NCBI RefSeq assembly: GCF_028200735.1
Contig: NZ_JAQKPV010000010.1
Location: 124,001 to 188,000, forward strand
Direction of reading: 5' to 3'
From: Streptomyces sp. ACA25
GTDB lineage: Bacteria; Actinomycetota; Actinomycetes; Streptomycetales; Streptomycetaceae
Length of the DNA: 64,000 bases
In this document: one piece after another, positions 42,616 to 50,631 of the stretch
Layout of the letters: every line of letters begins with the position of its first letter
Numbering within the stretch: position 1 is the stretch's first letter
Program-made: the position numbers and the translations under genes
The notes under the pieces: generated by a model
What the model saw: only the letters and a program-made list of their open reading frames with translations
What the model was told of the DNA's origin: nothing
Database searches by the model: none

Positions 42616-44418
42616 TCATGCGCGGTTGTACTCACGGAAGCCCCGCCCGGTCTTGCGGCCCAGGCAGCCTGCCTCGACCAGTTGCCGCAGCAGGGGCGCC
42701 GGAGCCAGCGAGGGGTCGCGGAACTCGCGGTGCAGCACGTCCTCGATGGCCAGCGAGACGTCCAGCCCCACGACGTCCAGGAGCTCGAACGGCCCCATCG
42801 GGTAGCCACCGCCGAGCTTCATCGCGGTGTCGATGTCGTCCGGCGTCGCGTAGTGCTCCTGCACCATCTTGACCGCATTGTTGAGGTAGGGGAACAGCAG
42901 CGCATTGACGATGAAACCCGCCCGGTCACCGCAGTCCACCGGATGCTTGCGGATGGCGGCGCAGACGGCGTGGACGGTGGCGTGCGCCTCCTCGCCGGTG
43001 AGGACGGTGCGCACGACCTCGACCAGCTTCATGGCCGGGGCCGGGTTGAAGAAGTGCATTCCGATGACGTCCTGCGGGCGGGAGGTGGCCTTGGCGCAGG
43101 CGATCACCGGCAGCGAGGAGGTCGTGGTCGCCAGCACCGCACCGGGCTTGCAGACCGAGTCCAGCTTGGCGAACAGCTCCTGCTTGACCGCCAGGTCCTC
43201 GGCCACCGCCTCGACCGCCAGGTCCACCTCGGCGAAGGAGTCGAGGGTGCCGGCCGGGACGATCCTGGCCAGCGTGGCGTCCCGGTCCTCCGCGGACATC
43301 CGGCCGCGGTCGACGGAGCGCTTCAGCGACTTGGCGACCCGGTCGCGGGCGGTCCGGGCTTTCTCCTCGCTCCGGGCGGCAAGGATCACGGAATGGCCGG
43401 CCTTCGCGAACACCTCGGCGATGCCGGAGGCCATGGTGCCGGAGCCCGCGACACCGACGGAGGAGACCGGGCGGGGCTCGGCCCGGCCCTCGCCGGCGGC
43501 CGGGGTGAGCTCGTCCGGAACGACGGTCGCGTCCTCCGCAGCGGTGGTGCCGGCGTAGGTGTAGAAGCCGCGGCCCGCCTTGCGGCCGGTCATGCCCGCC
43601 TCGCTGAGCTGCTTGAGGATCGGGGCCGGGGCGTGCAGGCGGTCCTGGGAGCGCTCGTACATGGCGTCCAGCACGGTCCGGGCAGTGTCGATGCCGATCA
43701 GGTCGAGCAGCGCCAGCGGGCCCATCGGCAGACCGCAGCCCAGCCGCATCGCGGCGTCGATGTCCTCCCTGGTGGCGTACCGCGCCTCGTACATGGCAGC
43801 GGCCTGGTTCAGGTAGCCGAACAGCAGCCCGTCGGCCACGAAACCCGGCCGGTCCCCGATGCTCAGCGGCTCCTTGCCGAGGTCCCGGGCCAGGCCGGTG
43901 ACGGCGGTGACGACGTCCGGAGAGGTCAGCACCGAGGACACGACCTCGACCAGCCTCATCACCGGCACCGGGTGGAAGAAGTGCAGGCCCACCACCCGCT
44001 GGGGGTGGGCGGTCTCCGCGGCGAGCTTGGTCACCGGCAGCGCGTTGGTACCGGTGGCGACCACGGTGTCCGGCTTGACGATGCCGTCGAGCGCGGTCAG
44101 GACCTCGAGCTTGAGCGCGTAGTCCTCGGGCACCACCTCGATGACCAGGTCGGCCCCCGCGGCCGCCTGCAGTTCGGTGGCGGTGCGGAAACGGCTCAGT
44201 GCGTCCTGCCGCTGCTGCGCGGTCAGCTTCCGGCGGTCCACCGCACGGGAGGTGGCGGCCTCGAGGGCGGCGACGGCGCGCCGGGCCGCGGCCGCGTCGT
44301 TGTCGATGCCGATGACTTCGCGGCCGGAACGGAGAAGGACTTCGGCGATACCGGTGCCCATGGTGCCCAGGCCGATCACGGCGACTGTGGGCAGAGCGGG
44401 GAAGACGGGACGGTCCAT
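42616..44418 (-). CDS. Tandem-duplicated 3-hydroxyacyl-CoA dehydrogenase
   Basis: 600 residues, two complete copies of a 3-hydroxybutyryl-CoA dehydrogenase. Copy 1 (about 1-295) has VAVIGLGTMGTGIAEVL, GLHFFHPVPVM and GMTGRKAGRGFYTY. Copy 2 (about 315-600) has VGVAGSGTMASGIAEVF, GMHFFNPAPAMKLVE and GCLGRKTGRGFREY. Copy 1 carries FFHP where copy 2 keeps the usual FFNP, so the halves may differ in activity. ATG 44418 has GGAG 7 nt upstream. Oxidises 3-hydroxyacyl-CoA with NAD, feeding crotonyl-CoA chemistry in the neighbouring pathway. Confidence 0.92.
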   Translation of the reverse strand: MDRPVFPALPTVAVIGLGTMGTGIAEVLLRSGREVIGIDNDAAAARRAVAALEAATSRAVDRRKLTAQQRQDALSRFRTATELQAAAGADLVIEVVPEDYALKLEVLTALDGIVKPDTVVATGTNALPVTKLAAETAHPQRVVGLHFFHPVPVMRLVEVVSSVLTSPDVVTAVTGLARDLGKEPLSIGDRPGFVADGLLFGYLNQAAAMYEARYATREDIDAAMRLGCGLPMGPLALLDLIGIDTARTVLDAMYERSQDRLHAPAPILKQLSEAGMTGRKAGRGFYTYAGTTAAEDATVVPDELTPAAGEGRAEPRPVSSVGVAGSGTMASGIAEVFAKAGHSVILAARSEEKARTARDRVAKSLKRSVDRGRMSAEDRDATLARIVPAGTLDSFAEVDLAVEAVAEDLAVKQELFAKLDSVCKPGAVLATTTSSLPVIACAKATSRPQDVIGMHFFNPAPAMKLVEVVRTVLTGEEAHATVHAVCAAIRKHPVDCGDRAGFIVNALLFPYLNNAVKMVQEHYATPDDIDTAMKLGGGYPMGPFELLDVVGLDVSLAIEDVLHREFRDPSLAPAPLLRQLVEAGCLGRKTGRGFREYNRA

Positions 44419-44761
44419 CACGGGACTCCAAGAGGTGACGTGGGAGGAGAACCGCGCGCAGGCGCGGCGAAGGTGTTACGGGCCCGCCGCGGACCCTGTC
44501 CCGGGGGTCCCGCGCGGTACTGCGGCGAATGCCGGACCGAACTGTGTACTCCTGACGGCTGCGTCACCAAACCGCCTGAGCGTGGTATCGCTCTGATGAG
44601 CAGAGTACTCGGCGCCGGGTCCGCCGACCACCCCCGGCGCCCGCCCGGATCTGTGGCTCCCGCCACAGATCCGGGCGACCTGTGGCTCCCGCCACGTTCC
44701 CTGCCCCACAGCCCCGGCGGTGGGGCAGGGCGGTGCGGGCGGATACGGCAGCAGGGGCAGG
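44419..44761. other. 343-bp intergenic region without a gene
   Basis: Holds the presumed promoter of the 3-hydroxyacyl-CoA dehydrogenase gene and the terminator of the methyltransferase gene. The 15-nt sequence TGTGGCTCCCGCCAC occurs twice (inside the terminator stem and again at about 44681-44695). No coding bias on either strand was convincing. Confidence 0.5.
44642..44677 (-). terminator. Terminator hairpin after the 44762-45595 methyltransferase
   Basis: Perfect 15-nt arms (CGCCCGGATCTGTGG and complement) with loop CTCCCG, 85 bp downstream of the methyltransferase stop. Strong stem without a U-tract. Confidence 0.7.
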
Positions 44762-45595
44762 TCATGACCCCCGCGGGACCCCGGCCGGACCCACGGCGAG
44801 GGCCTTGAAGAAGGTGTAGTGGAAAGTGCCGCCGTCCTCCATGGTCCGGCGCAGGTCGGCGACTCCCCGCGCCCAGTCGGCCGCCGTCGTCAGGCCGTCG
44901 GCCAGCGCCTTCTCCCGGACGGATTCCACCATGGCGACGAAGGTGTCGCGGGTGAAGCCCTCCCTCATGGCGGGCCGGGAGCCGTCGGCACAGATGGTCC
45001 GCGGCCGGACCACGACCTCCCGGAAGCCGGCGCCGGTCAGCAGCGGCTGCAGTTGCCGGCCGATCAGCGCGTTGCCGCCCGCGGCGGACTGCAACCGGAC
45101 CAGGTGGTCGATCACCGCTCGTGCGGGAGCGCTTCCGGGGTGGAAGACCGCCGTCCCGTGGTCCCCTTCGATCACGGTGAGGGTACCGCCCGGCCGCAGC
45201 AGGCGGCGGAGGCAGGTCACCGCACGGAGCGGGTCCCGCAGGTGTTCCAGCACGAAGCAGACAAACACGTGGTCGAACGAGGCGTCGGGGAAGGGCAGAT
45301 CGAAGAGGTCCGCGCGGCACCATTCGACCCGTGCCCCGGGGCACTGCTCCCGTACCCGGGCCTGAGCCAGCGCAAGGGAGGCGGCGGAGATGTCGGCCGC
45401 CACCAGCTCCGCCCCCGGGCTGTGGGTGAGCAGATGCACCGTCTGCGCGCCGACCCCGCAGCCGACCTCCAGCACGCGGCTGCCGGCCGGGTAGGCCGTG
45501 CCGTCGTGGAGCAGTCCGGCCAGCGTGTCGGCCTGCTCACGCAGCCGGTGGGCCTCGTCGGGGGAGTAGCCGTGGACGTACCCGGCCGTGGTCAC
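44762..45595 (-). CDS. Class I SAM-dependent methyltransferase
   Basis: 277 residues. SAM motif I RVLEVGCGVGAQTVHLL, acidic AADISAASLALAQARV, FDHVFVCFVLEHLRDP and LLRPGGTLTVIEGDH are all in place; a C-terminal region of ~110 residues follows. The opening YVHGYSPDEAHRLREQADTL is typical of small-molecule methyltransferases of the UbiE-like group. GTG 45595. Divergent from the MocR regulator, 91 bp apart, which may control it. Confidence 0.88.
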   Translation of the reverse strand: MTTAGYVHGYSPDEAHRLREQADTLAGLLHDGTAYPAGSRVLEVGCGVGAQTVHLLTHSPGAELVAADISAASLALAQARVREQCPGARVEWCRADLFDLPFPDASFDHVFVCFVLEHLRDPLRAVTCLRRLLRPGGTLTVIEGDHGTAVFHPGSAPARAVIDHLVRLQSAAGGNALIGRQLQPLLTGAGFREVVVRPRTICADGSRPAMREGFTRDTFVAMVESVREKALADGLTTAADWARGVADLRRTMEDGGTFHYTFFKALAVGPAGVPRGS

Positions 45596-45686
45596 GGGGC
45601 ACCCCCGTTCGTCCGGGGCGGCCGTGGTGCTGAAAAAACCTTCGGTTCGCTTTTCATGGCCTCACTCTGGCGCGCAGAATGGTCCG

Positions 45687-47171
45687 GTGAACAGGTCCAA
45701 AGAGATGCTCTCCAGTAGGTCCAGTACCTACGGATCGGATTTCCTGCAGCTGAACACCGAGGAAGCACCGGCCGGCGGTCTGGCCGACTGGCTGACCGGA
45801 CAGCTGCGGCTCGCCGTGGCGGACGGCCGGCTGCCCGTCGGAAGCCGGCTGCCCGCGACCAGGTCACTGGCGACCGACCTGCGGGTGTCCCGGGGGGTGG
45901 TCACCGAGGCCTACCAGCGCTTGATCGAGGACGGGCACGCAGCCGGGCGGGGCCGGGCCGGAACCATCGTGGTGGCCGCGCCCGTGGTGGCGGCGCCGCT
46001 GCCGGACCGGTCCGGACCCGGTGCGCCACCGGCCGCTCCGTTCTCCACGGCACCCGGCGTTGACGTCTTCGACGCGCTGCGGGCGGTGCCGGCCCGGATC
46101 GACTTCTCGCCCGGGCTGCCCGACCTGGCCGCGTTTCCACGGGCCGCCTGGCTGCGCGCGGAACGGGCGGTGCTCCATGAGCTCACGCACGCCGACCTCG
46201 GTTACGGGGACCCGCGGGGGACGCGGGCGCTGCGCGAGGCGGTGGTGAACTGGCTGGCCCGCAACCGCGGGATCCGGGCCCACCCGGACGAGGTGCTCGT
46301 CGTGGCGGGGGTCGCCCAGGCACTCGGCCTGCTCGCCCAGACGCTCCGCCCCCACGGGATCGACGAGGTGGCGCTCGAGGACCCGGGATCACTCGGTGTG
46401 CGACAGCACCTGAACCACTGGCAGATGGAGACTCCCGCTGTCCCGGTCGACTCGCAGGGCATCCGGGTCGACGCACTGCGCGCCACGGGTGCGGCGGCGG
46501 TCCTGCTGACCCCGGCGCACCAGTTTCCGACCGGAGTGGTGCTCGGCGGCGGAAGGCGCCGAGCCCTGATGCGGTGGGCCGAGGAGGGCGGCCTGATCAT
46601 TGAGGACGACTACGACGCCGAGCACCGCTACGACCGCCCGCCGGTGCCCGCCCTGCGGTCGATGCACCCCGAGCGGGTCTGTTACGCGGGGAGTGTCTCG
46701 AAGCTCCTCGCCCCGGCTCTGCGGGTGGGATGGGTCCTGGCACCGCCGGAGTACCGGGACGCCATGGTGGCCGCCAAGCGGTACGCCGACCTGGGCAACC
46801 CCGTGCTGCCGCAGTTGGTGCTGGCCCGGCTGATGGAGTCGGGTGAGCTGGAGCGCAGGCTCCGTCTCCTCCGCCGGCGGCACCGCCGTCGCCGCGATGT
46901 GATGACCGAGGCGCTCGCGAAGCACCTCCCGGGCGTGCGGGTCCACGGGGCTGCGGCGGGCCTCCATTTGATGATCACCTTTGAGGAAGGTTTCTCCGAC
47001 ACCGGCCTTGCGGCCGAGGCGCTCACCCGCGGAGTGAAGGTGCATCCGCTGTCCTGGCACAGTGTGCGTCCGCGCGGGCCGGGTCTGGTGCTCGGGTACG
47101 CGGCGAGCCCTCCGGCGGCCATCACCGAGGGGGTGGCGACGCTCGGCCGCGTCCTGCGGCGGCTGTCGTGA
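45687..47171 (+). CDS. MocR/PdxR-type GntR regulator with aminotransferase domain
   Basis: 494 residues. N-terminal GntR winged helix (about 25-90: LADWLTGQLRLAVADGRLPVGSRLPATRSLATDLRVSR). The PLP aminotransferase-like domain (about 120-490) contains IIEDDYDAEHRYDRPPVPAL and the PLP lysine in YAGSVSKLLAPALRVGW. Members use PLP or an amino substrate as effector, regulating vitamin B6 or amino-acid genes. GTG 45687 was used; ATG 45705 with AGG 8 nt upstream is an alternative. No pdx genes adjoin it; the divergent methyltransferase is the only neighbour it could obviously control. Confidence 0.88.
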   Translation: MNRSKEMLSSRSSTYGSDFLQLNTEEAPAGGLADWLTGQLRLAVADGRLPVGSRLPATRSLATDLRVSRGVVTEAYQRLIEDGHAAGRGRAGTIVVAAPVVAAPLPDRSGPGAPPAAPFSTAPGVDVFDALRAVPARIDFSPGLPDLAAFPRAAWLRAERAVLHELTHADLGYGDPRGTRALREAVVNWLARNRGIRAHPDEVLVVAGVAQALGLLAQTLRPHGIDEVALEDPGSLGVRQHLNHWQMETPAVPVDSQGIRVDALRATGAAAVLLTPAHQFPTGVVLGGGRRRALMRWAEEGGLIIEDDYDAEHRYDRPPVPALRSMHPERVCYAGSVSKLLAPALRVGWVLAPPEYRDAMVAAKRYADLGNPVLPQLVLARLMESGELERRLRLLRRRHRRRRDVMTEALAKHLPGVRVHGAAAGLHLMITFEEGFSDTGLAAEALTRGVKVHPLSWHSVRPRGPGLVLGYAASPPAAITEGVATLGRVLRRLS

Positions 47172-47213
47172 TCCGGTCCGCTCCCCGGGCCGGCCCGGTC
47201 GGGGGCCGGAGCG

Positions 47214-48245
47214 TCACAGGAGGGTGAGCTGGGTGGCTTCCGGGTCCGGGGGCGCCGGGCCGGAGGGCGGGACCGGCAGGGCGCGGGCGGCGCCGGGGCG
47301 GGAGGGGCCGATGCCGTACTCGGTGGCCAGCTCGTGGATCTGGCCGGTGATCCGGCGCTGGTACCACTTCGGAGCGTAGGGGCCGTCCGCGTACAGCCCT
47401 TCGTAGGGGCGCACCAGGTGGGGGTGGTGCTCGGCCAGCCACCGCAGGTACCACTCGCGGGCGCCGGGCCGCAGGTGCAGGGCGAGCGGGGTGACGGAGG
47501 TCGCCCCGGCCGCGGCGATGGCGCGGACCGTGGTGCGCAGCTCACCGGGGGAGTCGCCGAGAAAGGGGATCACCGGAGCCATGAGCACCCCGCACGGAAT
47601 GCCCTGCCGGGTGAGGGTGCGCACCACGTCCAGCCGGCGTTCGGGAGCCGGCGTGCCCGGCTCCACCGTGCGCCAGAGCTCCCGGTCGGTGAATCCGACG
47701 GAGACGGACACCCCGACCTCGGTGCGCCGGGCGGCCTCGCGCAGCAGGTCCAGGTCGCGCAGGATCAGGGTGCCCTTGGTGAGGACGGAGAACGGATTGG
47801 CGTGGTCCCGCAGCGCGCTGAGGATGCCGGGCATCAGACGGTAGCGGCCCTCGGCCCGCTGGTAGCAGTCGACATTGGTGCCCATCGCGATGTGGTCACC
47901 CTGCCAGCGCCGGGATGCCAGTTCGGTGCGGAGCAGCCCGGGGGCGTTGACCTTGACGACGATCTGGGAGTCGAAGCCGGCGCCGGTGTCGAGGTCGAGG
48001 TAGCTGTGGGTCTTCCGGGCGAAGCAGTAGACGCAGGCGTGACTGCAGCCGCGGTAAGGGTTCACCGTCCATTCGAACGGCATGCGGGAGGCGCCCGGGA
48101 CGCGGTTGAGGAGGGAGCGGGCCCGCACCTCGTGGAAGGTGATGCCGTGGAACTCAGGGGTGTCGATGGTGCGGGTGACGACATCGGAACCGAAGAGAGC
48201 GGGGGCGGCGGCCCGGTCTTCGTCGCTCAGATTGTTCCAGCGCAT
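47214..48245 (-). CDS. Radical SAM protein (SPL-like, Rv2578c family)
   Basis: 343 residues. The cluster motif CSHACVYC gives C67-x3-C71-x2-C74 after NPYRGC. The SPL-like domain continues VKVNAPGLLRTEL and VSVSVGFTDRELWRTVEPGTPAP. Related to spore photoproduct lyase but lacking its full C-terminal part; mycobacterial relatives are of unknown function. ATG 48245 has AGGAGG 4 nt upstream. A LexA-type box lies 30 bp before the start, pointing to a DNA-damage response role. Confidence 0.88.
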   Translation of the reverse strand: MRWNNLSDEDRAAAPALFGSDVVTRTIDTPEFHGITFHEVRARSLLNRVPGASRMPFEWTVNPYRGCSHACVYCFARKTHSYLDLDTGAGFDSQIVVKVNAPGLLRTELASRRWQGDHIAMGTNVDCYQRAEGRYRLMPGILSALRDHANPFSVLTKGTLILRDLDLLREAARRTEVGVSVSVGFTDRELWRTVEPGTPAPERRLDVVRTLTRQGIPCGVLMAPVIPFLGDSPGELRTTVRAIAAAGATSVTPLALHLRPGAREWYLRWLAEHHPHLVRPYEGLYADGPYAPKWYQRRITGQIHELATEYGIGPSRPGAARALPVPPSGPAPPDPEATQLTLL

Positions 48246-48274
48246 GGGGCCTCCTTGCATGGTCCTTATAAATA

Positions 48275-48286
48275 GAACACATGTTC
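48275..48286. promoter_or_regulatory. LexA-type SOS box (GAAC-N4-GTTC)
   Basis: GAACACATGTTC matches the Gram-positive/actinobacterial LexA consensus core GAAC-N4-GTTC, in an AT-rich stretch (TTATAAATA) serving as core promoter. It is 30 bp upstream of the radical SAM gene and 89 bp upstream of the divergent SRPBCC gene. Either or both could be SOS-regulated. Confidence 0.65.
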
Positions 48287-48374
48287 CCGTGTGGTCCTGT
48301 CAAGTCCGATTTGGCCGCCGTGCGGCCGGGTGATTGGCTGACTCCCAAGTCCGCACAAGCGCAGGAGGATTGCC

Positions 48375-48821
48375 ATGGCGCAGGTCGAGGCCACCACGCA
48401 CCGGGACATCGCGGCGAAGCCCGATGACGTGTTCGACGCCCTTGCCGACTACCAGGACATCCACCGCAAGATCCTTCCCGAGCAGTTCACCGCGTACGAG
48501 GTACGGGAGGGCGGCGACGGCGAGGGCACCGTGGTGCACCTGAAGCTTCAGGCCACATCCAAGCGGGTGCGCGAATGCCTGCTGGATGTCACCGAGCCCG
48601 ACGAGACCACCCTGGTGGAGACCGACCGCAACTCGACGCTGGTGACCACCTGGACAATCGTGCCCGGCCAGGAGGAAGGCAGCAGCCGGGTCACTGTCCG
48701 CACTGTGTGGCAGGGCGCGGGCGGTATCGGCGGCATCTTCGAGCGGATCTTCGCCCCTCGGGCGCTGGCCGGTATCTACGACACGATTCTGGCCAACCTC
48801 GCCACCGAGATGGAGAAGTAG
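48375..48821 (+). CDS. SRPBCC-fold (START/Bet v1-like) protein
   Basis: 148 residues. The START/SRPBCC fold is suggested by the opening VEATTHRDIAAKPDDVFDALADYQDIHRKILP and the C-terminal long helix IFERIFAPRALAGIYDTILANLATEME. It binds a hydrophobic ligand in a cavity; no catalytic residues known. AGGAGG lies 8 nt before ATG 48375. Divergent from the radical SAM gene, sharing its regulatory region. The ligand is unknown. Confidence 0.82.
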   Translation: MAQVEATTHRDIAAKPDDVFDALADYQDIHRKILPEQFTAYEVREGGDGEGTVVHLKLQATSKRVRECLLDVTEPDETTLVETDRNSTLVTTWTIVPGQEEGSSRVTVRTVWQGAGGIGGIFERIFAPRALAGIYDTILANLATEMEK

Positions 48822-49050
48822 ACCTGACGCTTTTCGGACGGCGGCCGGCCCTGCGGGGGTGGCCGCCGTCCGCTGTGGCAGGGCAGCCGGAAGGGCCCCC
48901 GCCCCGTTCCGGACCCGGCGCGGGTGGTCGTCCGGAGGTCACGGTGCGGCGGAAGAGCGCGGGCGCACCACCTTCCCGACCGTGCTCCCCCGCATTCGGG
49001 TCCCGGGCGCGTACGGTGGAAGCGCTCCCTCGCCCGGGAAGGAGAAACAC

Positions 49051-49710
49051 GTGGCCCCGGACCTCGAACTCCCGCACGGTGACCGTACGTTCCCGGTCGC
49101 GGGGACACCCCTACGGATACCGCTGGCCGCTGTGCCGGTGGACGGACGGGGGCTGATCACGCATTGGAGCGCCGGTGCACGCCTGCTGTTCGGCCGCAGT
49201 CGGGAGGAGATGGTGGACCGGCCGGCCGCCGACATCCTTCCGGTGTCCGGCGTGCTTGACGGAGTTGGCGCAGGGGAGCAGGCGGGGGCCGCCTACCACC
49301 ACCTTCCCGGCACCGGCGGGCCGGCCTGTCCCACCGCGGGGCGCTTCCGTACCTCGGGGCCGGACGGCGGCCGGCGGGACGTGCTGTGGTGGGCCTACCC
49401 GATGGACGGTCACGGCCCGGTGTGCCTGCTCGTCCTGGCAGCCGACCGGGACGAATTGCCGCCGGCGTTCATGGGAAGAGACCGGCAGGGGGTCGCCGCC
49501 GGCTTCGCTCCCCCGGCCTGCCTCCCGGCTGCCGGGCGGCAGCGGGCCGCCGGCCTCCTGCGGATCATGCCGGGCATGCGCCCGGGGGAGCGGGAGCAGC
49601 TCGCCTCCCGGGTCATCGAGTGCGGCCGCCCTGTACTGGAGTGCGGCGGGCAGCAGTTTCCGGTGATCGCCGGCCCGCAGGCGAAACCGCCCCGGCAGCG
49701 GTGGCCGTAG
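49051..49710 (+). CDS. Orphan PAS-domain protein
   Basis: 219 residues. GTG 49051 is preceded by GGAAGGAGAAACAC. One PAS fold at about 25-130: VPVDGRGLITHWSAGARLLFGRSREEMVDRPAADIL. The remaining ~90 residues have no kinase, phosphatase, GGDEF or DNA-binding domain. In Streptomyces such PAS units normally precede PP2C phosphatases, so this may be a truncated or stand-alone sensor that acts on another protein. It lies 87 bp before the peptidase operon. Confidence 0.65.
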   Translation: MAPDLELPHGDRTFPVAGTPLRIPLAAVPVDGRGLITHWSAGARLLFGRSREEMVDRPAADILPVSGVLDGVGAGEQAGAAYHHLPGTGGPACPTAGRFRTSGPDGGRRDVLWWAYPMDGHGPVCLLVLAADRDELPPAFMGRDRQGVAAGFAPPACLPAAGRQRAAGLLRIMPGMRPGEREQLASRVIECGRPVLECGGQQFPVIAGPQAKPPRQRWP

Positions 49711-49797
49711 ACCGCGCGGGTGCCTTCACAGGTCGCACCGGTGCAGGAGCCCCGTCGGTCTTTCACCCCGTGCGGGGAGCGCGTAGCGTGACCCGCC

Positions 49798-50631
49798 ATG
49801 AAGCTTCTGATCAGCGCGGACATGGAGGGGGCCACCGGGGTGACCTGGCCCGCCGACTGTCTGCCGGGCAGGCCCGAGTGGGAGCGCTGCCGGCCCTTGT
49901 TCACCTCCGATGTGAACGCCGTCATTGCCGGCTTCTTCGACGCGGGAGCGGACGAGGTGCTGGTCAACGAGGCTCACATGACGATGCGCAACCTGCTGCT
50001 GGAGCGTCTCGACGAGCGGGCGCAACTGCTCACCGGGCGGCACAAGGAGCTCGGCATGGTGGAGGGCGTGCAGCACCGGGACGTGGACGGCATCGCCTTC
50101 GTCGGCTATCACACCGGTGCCGGTGAGGAGGGCGTGCTCGCCCACACCTACCTGGGGAACTCGGTCACCGGCGTCTTCGTGGACGGAGTACGGGCCGGTG
50201 AAGGGCTGCTGAACGCCCTCGTCGTCGCCGAGTACGGCACACCCGTGATTCTCGTGACCGGCGACGACCGCACCTGCCGGGACGCCGCCGGCTACGCCCC
50301 CGCCGCCAGGACCGTGGCCGTCAAGGACTACGTGTCGCGGTACGCCGCCGTCTGCCGCACCCCGGCCCGCACCGCAGCCGACCTGCGGGCCGCCGCGGCC
50401 GGGGCGGCCCGCCTGGCCGTACGGCATCCACCGGCCGCTCCCCGGCCGCGGACCGTGGAGGTCGAGTTCGACGCCGAGCACCTGGCCGGTGCGGCCACCC
50501 TGGTGCCCGGTGTGGAGCGCACCGCGGAGCGCCGGGTAAGTTACACCGCTTCCGACATGTACGAAGGGATCCGCTGCTTCAAGGCGGTCACGACACTCGT
50601 CTCCGCCGCAGTGGAGGAACACTATGGCTGA
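49798..50631 (+). CDS. M55-family D-aminopeptidase (DppA-like)
   Basis: 277 residues, zinc-dependent decameric D-aminopeptidase family. The metal ligands are visible: LLISADMEGATGV (Asp8, Glu10), NEAHMTMRNLL and FVGYHTGAGEEGVLAHTY. Releases N-terminal D-amino acids (D-Ala) from peptides; the Bacillus enzyme acts on D-Ala peptides. No signal peptide. First gene of four overlapping or closely spaced peptidase genes; its end overlaps the next gene by 8 bp. Confidence 0.92.
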   Translation: MKLLISADMEGATGVTWPADCLPGRPEWERCRPLFTSDVNAVIAGFFDAGADEVLVNEAHMTMRNLLLERLDERAQLLTGRHKELGMVEGVQHRDVDGIAFVGYHTGAGEEGVLAHTYLGNSVTGVFVDGVRAGEGLLNALVVAEYGTPVILVTGDDRTCRDAAGYAPAARTVAVKDYVSRYAAVCRTPARTAADLRAAAAGAARLAVRHPPAAPRPRTVEVEFDAEHLAGAATLVPGVERTAERRVSYTASDMYEGIRCFKAVTTLVSAAVEEHYG

